DNA of 10,586 nucleotides from an uncultured Selenomonas sp. Its GTDB lineage: Bacteria; Bacillota; Negativicutes; Selenomonadales; Selenomonadaceae. Below are positions 6,517-10,586 of the stretch, piece after piece (position 1 is the first letter of the stretch; the number at the start of each line of letters is the position of its first letter). The notes under the pieces are model-generated. The model did not search any database and was not told the DNA's origin. It saw nothing but the letters and a program-made list of their open reading frames with translations. The stretch spans positions 1 to 10,586 of the forward strand of contig CALIBA010000348.1 of NCBI GenBank assembly GCA_938045435.1, in the 5' to 3' direction. Both the position numbers and the translations under genes were made by a program.

Positions 6517-7801
6517 TTATGTCTCAAAGACTGCTTCTGCTGCCGCCATAATCCCCAAAGCTGCATGTTCGAAGCTAAGTGCTCCCTGTAAATATACTGC
6601 GTATGGCTCACGCATAGGACCATCAGCGCTGAGTTCAATAGAAGCCCCCTGCACAAAAGTTCCTGCTGCCATGATGATTTGATCTGTATAGCCGGGCATA
6701 TCCCATGGCTCTGGTGCTGCAAAGGAATCTACCGGCGACATGGATTGAATGGCACGTGCAAATGCCTTCAGTCGCTCTGGATTCCTAAGAATGATCGCCT
6801 GAATGATGTCGCTGCGCTCATCTTCAAGACGAGGAAATGTATGATACCCCAGTCCCTCAAAAATACCCGCCGCGGTGAACGACACCGTCGTCGTCTATGA
6901 CCGCATCCGCGAAAACAGCTCCCTTGAGTGCCTGTGCAACAATATGGGGGGCAAGAAAGAATCCTTGAAAGAGCAGCCGATTCGATGTGAGACTCGCCCC
7001 TAACTCGTCCCCCATACCGGGGGCGGTGAGACGATAAGATGCCGCTGCAACGAGTTCGCTTCGCCCGGCGATATATCCTCCGGTCGGTGCAAGCCCACCA
7101 CCCGGATTTTTGATGAGCGAACCCGCCATGATGTCAACAGTCTCTACATCAGTGGGCTCCATACGATCAACAAATTCACCATAACAGTTGTCAACAAACA
7201 CAATGCAGTTTGGATTTGCATCCTTGACACGTGTGCTGATCTGCCGAATATCCTCGATGCTGAGCGGATGACGTTCACTGTAACCGCGCGAGCGCTGAAT
7301 AAGAGCTGCTTTGGTTTGCGGTGTAATGATACGCGCAATCCCCTCCAAGTCAACAAGCCCCTTTTGAAGTGGCAGCTCATCATAAAGGATGCCGAACTCC
7401 CTAAGCGAACCACTGCTTTCATGTTCATAGCCAATAACAGTCTGCATTGTATCATATGGTTTTCCTGTGAGAGAAATGAGCTGATCCCCGGGGCGCAGGA
7501 TGCCAAACAATACGGTCGCGAGTGCATGTGTTCCTGAGACAAACTGGGTACGCACGAGTGCACGCTCCGCACCGAATACATGCGCATAGAGTTCATCCAG
7601 CTTCTCACGTCCAAGATCGCTGTATGCGTAGCCAAAGCTCACATTAAAATGCGCTTCTGAAATTCTGCAGGTACGCATAGCATCCAGAACCTTTTTCGTA
7701 TTGTATTCTGCTGTTCGATCAATCTGCTGAAATATGGTATACGCTCGTTTCAATACTTCTTCTCGTAAGACCGACAAATGAGCTCCTGCACGCGTCCTCA
7801 T
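6517..7801 (-). pseudogene. Methionine gamma-lyase / aluminium-resistance family PLP enzyme, frameshifted by a 37-bp insertion
   Basis: A fold-type I PLP enzyme of the family annotated as methionine gamma-lyase or aluminium resistance protein (Met_gamma_lyase, PF06838); its true substrate is uncertain. Seen in order: RTQFVSGTHA, GKPYDTMQ, QRSRGYSERHPL, VFVDNCYGEFV and SLIKNPGGGLAPTGGYIAG, whose Lys (~231) should bind PLP, then PGMGDELGAS. The frame breaks after ~residue 298 (AVFA). It resumes in another frame with AAGIFEGLGY, ERSDIIQAI, SPVDSF, EPWDMPGYTD and IMAAGTFVQGASIELSADGPMREPY to the stop. The 1285-nt span minus 37 nt is 1248 nt, exactly 415 codons plus stop. The ATG at 7801 has AGGAG 5 nt upstream. 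As written it would yield a truncated, inactive protein; the break may be a sequence artefact. Confidence 0.92.
6875..6911 (+). other. 37-bp insertion encoding a conserved SecF motif
   Basis: This stretch interrupts the PLP-enzyme gene and is flanked by CCGCG direct repeats (6870-6874 and, as its own end, 6907-6911). Read on plus, 6878-6916 gives NDTVVVYDRIREN, the hallmark motif of the SecF/SecD export proteins (typically GYSxNDTVVVxDRIREN). The last codons (REN) come from CCGCGAAAAC, shared with the host gene, where the same bases encode AVFA(A) on minus. It thus looks copied from a secF gene by short-homology template switching. It is far too small to be a secF gene itself. Confidence 0.8.
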
Positions 7802-8516
7802 CTGCTCTCCTTTCATTCCGATAGACTGCATTTTCCTTGTCTGCCGCCTCCGCCGCCACATACCCCAGATAGCGAACGAGATACAGTTCCAATCGCTGTG
7901 CAAGCATATCAAGATCCGTCGCATCAAAATCATAGCTGACATGGGGCATTCCAAATACATGATATTCGCAAAAGAACTCATCACGATAGAGATTATAGTA
8001 TATGCCCAGGTCACATTTTCTCGAAAAGTCAGCATAGTCAATGATAAGATAAGAGCCATTCGTAAGCGCCGCAGGTGCCTCGGGTCGTATAAAGAGTGTA
8101 AAGCCCTCACATTCATGCGGCAGATTCTCTGCATATGCCCACGTCTTGAGATCCTCACACAGAGCACTGAGTTCCTCCGGTTGGAGCACATCCGTGCATA
8201 ATCCTTCAAGCACCGATGGAAGGAAACTTTTCAGTGTATGACCAAACGTTTCCAAATCGCCATGAATGAATGATGGCAGACAATATGAGACAACCCCAAT
8301 ATGAATACGAAGTTTATAAGCCCCCATGGATGTATCATAAAATCCAACAATTCCCCTGTGCATATCTGGAGCCTCATAGCGAAAAAAATCATACTGCATA
8401 TCATGCAGACAGCGCTGTGTATTCAGTCGATAACCCGCAGCTTCCATCGGCAGCTGCACGCGCGAAAACCAATCTGACAAAAGGTCATCGACCTTTTCTA
8501 TGCACGCATCTGCCAC
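7719..8516 (-). CDS. Hypothetical protein in the pyrFE gene cluster
   Basis: A 265-residue protein I do not recognise. It is acidic to neutral and rich in Tyr, Leu and His, without a signal peptide or clear membrane segment. Visible stretches include ADACIEKVDDLLSDWFSRV at the start, FGHTLKSFLPSVLEGL, LIIDYADFSRKCDLGIYYNLYRDEFFCEYHVFG, and YDFDATDLDMLAQRLELYLVRYLGY near residues ~200-220. The GTG start at 8516 is supported by GGAGG 7 nt upstream (8524-8528) and lies 21 nt after the pyrE stop. The last 83 nt overlap the start of the PLP-enzyme gene in another frame, so the final ~27 residues may be non-conserved read-on or the original stop may have been lost. Its position suggests co-transcription with pyrF-pyrE, but that does not reveal its role. 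Confidence 0.75.
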   Translation of the reverse strand: MADACIEKVDDLLSDWFSRVQLPMEAAGYRLNTQRCLHDMQYDFFRYEAPDMHRGIVGFYDTSMGAYKLRIHIGVVSYCLPSFIHGDLETFGHTLKSFLPSVLEGLCTDVLQPEELSALCEDLKTWAYAENLPHECEGFTLFIRPEAPAALTNGSYLIIDYADFSRKCDLGIYYNLYRDEFFCEYHVFGMPHVSYDFDATDLDMLAQRLELYLVRYLGYVAAEAADKENAVYRNERRADEDACRSSFVGLTRRSIETSVYHISAD

Positions 8517-8537
8517 TGGAAAACCTCCGCCCTATTC

Positions 8538-9113
8538 TCATTTCCCCGTGCGCCCACGCTTGGTAAACGGTATCCCCTCCGCGCAAAGGGGACAATGCTC
8601 CGGTGTATAGGTCTTTGCATGCATTGTGAGAAGTGCTGATGCCGGCACCTCGCCAAAATTCGCCTTGCCGCCGCTGCGGTCAACGAGCATACATACAGCA
8701 ACGACAACAGCCCCTGCCGCCTGTACGACTTCGACAACTTCTTGTATCGATCCGCCTGTCGTTACAATATCCTCGACGATGAGCACCCGTTCTCCTTCAC
8801 GCAGCGAAAAGCCTCGACGAAATGTCATTTTCCCATCCACACGCTCTGTAAAAATCGCACGGGTTCCAAGTGCCTTTGCTGTTTCGTGTGCAAGCAGGAT
8901 TCCCCCCGTCACAGGACCGACCACAGTCTCAATCCCCGCATCATGAAACGGCTCTGCCATTGCTTCACAGAGTTTTTGTGTGTATTTCGGATGCTGGAGA
9001 ACATTGAATTTCTCCACGTAGTTAGGACTGTGCAGACCAGAGGTCAGTAAAAAGTGACCGTCCATAATCGCGCCCGTTTCCACAAGCAGGCTGCGTACTT
9101 CCTCCTGTGTCAT
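8538..9113 (-). CDS. pyrE: PyrE, orotate phosphoribosyltransferase
   Basis: PyrE joins orotate to PRPP, forming orotidine 5'-phosphate, the substrate of PyrF. The 191-residue product contains HFLLTSGLHSPNYVEKF near the N-terminus, GPVTGGILLAHETA, a loop with ERVDGKMTFRRGF (likely catalytic Lys), and the PRPP-binding signature VLIVEDIVTTGGS at ~110-122. The C-terminal extension HCPLCAEGIPFTKRG with two Cys (174, 177) is typical of the Thermus-like PyrE subgroup rather than the E. coli type. The ATG at 9113 overlaps the pyrF stop by one base (TAATG), which indicates translational coupling, and the next gene starts 21 nt downstream. The gene is intact and has no odd base composition. Confidence 0.96.
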   Translation of the reverse strand: MTQEEVRSLLVETGAIMDGHFLLTSGLHSPNYVEKFNVLQHPKYTQKLCEAMAEPFHDAGIETVVGPVTGGILLAHETAKALGTRAIFTERVDGKMTFRRGFSLREGERVLIVEDIVTTGGSIQEVVEVVQAAGAVVVAVCMLVDRSGGKANFGEVPASALLTMHAKTYTPEHCPLCAEGIPFTKRGRTGK

Positions 9114-9796
9114 TATATCCCCTCCATCTCCTTCAAAATGCGGCTTGCTGCCGCCTGCGGATCTTTTTCTGCATAAATAGCACGTCCGACTACAATCTGC
9201 GAAGCGCCGGCACGGATGGCCTCCGCCGGTGTCATCACGCGGCGCTGATCATCGTGACGCGTTCCTGATGGGCGGATACCAGGCGTCACAATGAGAAAAT
9301 CTGAACCGCATGCACTGCGAATTGCAGCCGTTTCCAGAGGGGATGCCACAACCCCATCAAGCCCTGCCTCCTGTGCGAGGCGTGCACGGCGGACAACTGC
9401 ATCCGCAATCGTCCCCGTGTACCCAAGTCCCCGCCAATCCTCATCATCCATACTGGTAAGCACCGTAACACCGATCAGCTTCGGCGCGGGAATCCCCCGT
9501 ACCTTTGCCGCCCGGCGCAATGCCGCTGCTGCGGTCTGCATCATCTGTAAACCACCTGCTGTATGGACATTCAATATATCCGGCTGAAGATGCAGCAGCG
9601 AACTTAGCCCTCCCGCAACGGTATTTGGAATGTCATGGAGTTTAAGATCGAGAAAAACTTTTTTCCCCCGCTCTTTCAGCCACCGAACAGTACCGCTCCC
9701 TTCTGCATAGAACAGCTCCATCCCTACCTTGTAGCAACTGACGGTATCTCCGAGCTGAGTCACCAAGCGCTCTGCTGCTGCACGCGCAGGAACATC
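9113..9796 (-). CDS. pyrF: PyrF, orotidine 5'-phosphate decarboxylase, N-terminus lost at a chimeric junction
   Basis: PyrF decarboxylates OMP to UMP, the last step of de novo UMP synthesis. Visible are VSCYKVGMELFY, the catalytic FLDLKLHDIPNTV (the D-x-K-x-x-D array), GVTVLTSMDD, VASPLE and the phosphate-binding TPGIRPSGTRHDDQRRVMTP ... GASQIVVGRAIY. The frame is in homology from DVPARAAAERLV (9796 leftward), which would follow an 'ALDV' strand, but farther upstream it enters streptococcal pyrB DNA and meets a stop. No credible start remains: the first in-frame GTG (9766) would drop the first strand and helix. About 10 residues plus the start codon are therefore missing. The gene is otherwise intact and overlaps pyrE by one base. 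Confidence 0.93.
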   Translation of the reverse strand, partial: DVPARAAAERLVTQLGDTVSCYKVGMELFYAEGSGTVRWLKERGKKVFLDLKLHDIPNTVAGGLSSLLHLQPDILNVHTAGGLQMMQTAAAALRRAAKVRGIPAPKLIGVTVLTSMDDEDWRGLGYTGTIADAVVRRARLAQEAGLDGVVASPLETAAIRSACGSDFLIVTPGIRPSGTRHDDQRRVMTPAEAIRAGASQIVVGRAIYAEKDPQAAASRILKEMEGI

Positions 9797-10446
9797 ATGA
9801 CATCCACCTGATCAATAATCTCGTCAATGCTTACAAACTGACCATAGTCTGCGAATTCCTGACTTCTCCATTCCTCAGGACCTGCAAAGTAAAGCTCTGC
9901 GCCCAAACGTTTCAAAATTTGCATATTTGATTTGGCTACACGTGAGTGGTCCAGATCTCCAGCGATAGCGACCTTAAGTCCCTCAAAATGGCCAAATTCT
10001 TCATATATTGTCATCAAATCAAGCAAGCTCTGACTTGGATGTTGTCCTGAACCATCTCCACCATTGATAATGGAAGTTGTAATGGTTGGACTGGCAATCA
10101 ACTCTCTGTAGTAGTCGACTTCTGGGTGACGGATAACACAGGCATCCACTCCAAGTGCAGACAGTGTCAAGATTGTGTCATAAAGAGTTTCGCCCTTGTT
10201 AACTGAGCTTGTCTTCACATCAAAATCGAGTAGATTCAGTCCCAGCTTAATCTCTGCTACTTCAAAGGACTTATGTGTACGTGTCGAACTTTCAAAGAAA
10301 AGGTTGGAAACGATATGCTGGTCCTCATAGGAAGCCTGCGCTCCATTCTTAAATTCGATTCCTCGTTTGATCAATTTCATGACCTGATCTACAGTAAGGT
10401 CTTCCATAGAGACCACATGTTGCAAAGCTTGTTGATTTTCTGACAT
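9760..10446 (-). CDS. pyrB: PyrB, aspartate carbamoyltransferase, C-terminally truncated, Streptococcus-like
   Basis: PyrB condenses carbamoyl phosphate with aspartate, the committed pyrimidine step. The frame gives 228 residues: about 223 match streptococcal PyrB as I know it (MSENQQAL start, VSMEDLTVDQVMKLIKRG, the carbamoyl-phosphate loop STRTHKSFE, KTSSVNKGETLYDT, IINGGDGSGQHPSQSLLDL, AGDLDHSRVAKSN, IDQVDVMMFLRVQ). The last five (QQSAW) are an out-of-frame reading of pyrF. Roughly 80-85 C-terminal residues of the aspartate-binding domain are absent, so this product would not be active. The ATG at 10446 follows AAGGAG (10453-10458) at 6 nt. Upstream is pyrR, the order found in streptococci (pyrR-pyrB-carA). 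Base composition is visibly more AT-rich than the rest of the window. Confidence 0.93.
   Translation of the reverse strand: MSENQQALQHVVSMEDLTVDQVMKLIKRGIEFKNGAQASYEDQHIVSNLFFESSTRTHKSFEVAEIKLGLNLLDFDVKTSSVNKGETLYDTILTLSALGVDACVIRHPEVDYYRELIASPTITTSIINGGDGSGQHPSQSLLDLMTIYEEFGHFEGLKVAIAGDLDHSRVAKSNMQILKRLGAELYFAGPEEWRSQEFADYGQFVSIDEIIDQVDVMMFLRVQQQSAW
9780..9800. other. Junction between Selenomonas-like pyrF and Streptococcus-like pyrB sequence
   Basis: On minus, the word GATGTTCCTGCGCGTGC reads MFLRV in the pyrB frame and DVPARA in the pyrF frame, and both are what each family should have there. To the right everything is pyrB, to the left everything is pyrF. The overlap implies a crossover or mis-join within a short shared word. 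The exact base cannot be fixed without the parent sequences. Confidence 0.85.
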
Positions 10447-10466
10447 GGTTAACTCCTTTTTGCTAT

Positions 10467-10586
10467 CTATGCTTCTTCGGTAATAAGAACTCTATCTTGT
10501 CCATCTAGTTCTGCCATCTCTACGATGATCTCTTCAGAGCGACTGGTTGGAATATTTTTTCCAACATAGTCTGGACGGATTGGAAG
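10467..10586 (-). CDS. pyrR: PyrR, pyrimidine operon regulator / uracil phosphoribosyltransferase, C-terminal fragment
   Basis: The last 39 codons of a gene entering from the right edge. The ending LPIRPDYVGKNIPTSRSEE, followed by IIVEMAELDGQ and DRVLITEEA, is the streptococcal PyrR C-terminus. PyrR binds the leader RNA of pyr operons when UMP is high and promotes attenuation, and it has weak uracil phosphoribosyltransferase activity. Its stop lies 20 nt before the pyrB ATG, consistent with one transcript. The leader RNA it would bind is outside the window. It belongs to the streptococcal block to the right of the junction. Confidence 0.9.
   Translation of the reverse strand, partial: LPIRPDYVGKNIPTSRSEEIIVEMAELDGQDRVLITEEA

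Noticed and set aside
6860..6915. Programmed ribosomal frameshift in the PLP-enzyme gene.
   Set aside because: No slippery sequence, and a frameshift would still leave about a dozen foreign residues in a conserved core region. A 37-bp insertion explains the break exactly.
6878..6916. A genuine secF gene or small plus-strand peptide at the NDTVVVYDRIREN motif.
   Set aside because: Only 13 residues match; both flanks are antisense to the PLP-enzyme gene and show no other SecF features.
6857..8209. A 450-residue minus-strand open frame reaching far upstream of the PLP-enzyme start.
   Set aside because: Only the part from 7801 leftward has family similarity. The upstream extension is the shadow of the 265-residue gene, and AGGAG sits right before the ATG at 7801.
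9113..9766. GTG at 9766 as a true pyrF start.
   Set aside because: Homology continues upstream to DVPARAAAERL, no ribosome-binding site precedes it, and it would remove the first strand of the barrel.
9760..9796. A PyrB-PyrF fusion protein across the junction.
   Set aside because: The two genes are in different frames; pyrB ends five codons past the join and the pyrF frame has a stop just upstream.
1..10586. CRISPR arrays, tRNA or rRNA genes, insertion sequences, phage or toxin-antitoxin modules.
   Set aside because: No spaced repeat arrays, cloverleaf-like segments, transposase motifs or small paired toxin genes were seen on either strand.

Overview
The window reads as a contig from an oral-type Negativicutes bacterium (Selenomonas-like, inferred from gene order and protein character), except for the last ~0.8 kb on the right, which is Streptococcus-like pyrR-pyrB sequence. 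Almost everything is on the minus strand; the only plus-strand gene is a small cupin. The two halves are joined inside two genes, so the right end should be treated as a chimera until shown otherwise.

Layout from right to left, the direction of transcription. (a) 9780-10586: the 3' end of pyrR and the first ~223 codons of pyrB, streptococcal in sequence and gene order. (b) At about 9780-9800 pyrB stops matching its family and the sequence becomes pyrF, entered a few codons after its true start. (c) 6517-9796: pyrF, pyrE (stop and start share one base), an unrecognised 265-residue protein, and a PLP-dependent methionine-gamma-lyase-family ('aluminium resistance') gene. That last gene is broken by a 37-bp insertion whose plus strand spells the conserved SecF motif NDTVVVYDRIREN; removing the 37 bp restores a 415-residue frame. 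(d) 6114-6458 on plus: a one-domain cupin, convergent with the previous gene and separated from it by a perfect 20-bp hairpin. (e) 5914-6113: divergent intergenic region with a strong sigma-A promoter (TTGTCA-17-TATAAT) facing left. (f) 5557-5913: a small conserved Cys-containing protein, followed by a good Rho-independent terminator. (g) 1-5483: priA, ispE, a GntR/FCD regulator and glmU, close together on one strand; glmU runs off the left edge about 20 codons before its expected end.

Functionally, the left block combines replication restart (PriA), isoprenoid precursor synthesis (IspE) and UDP-GlcNAc synthesis for cell wall and envelope (GlmU), with a regulator embedded between the last two. 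The middle block holds the last two steps to UMP (PyrE, PyrF). The right fragment would supply an early pyrimidine step (PyrB) and its regulator (PyrR), but from a different genus.

I found no CRISPR array, tRNA, rRNA, insertion sequence or undescribed defence system. The notable signals are the two short-homology junctions (pyrB/pyrF and the secF-derived insert), which could be amplification or assembly artefacts or real template-switch events.
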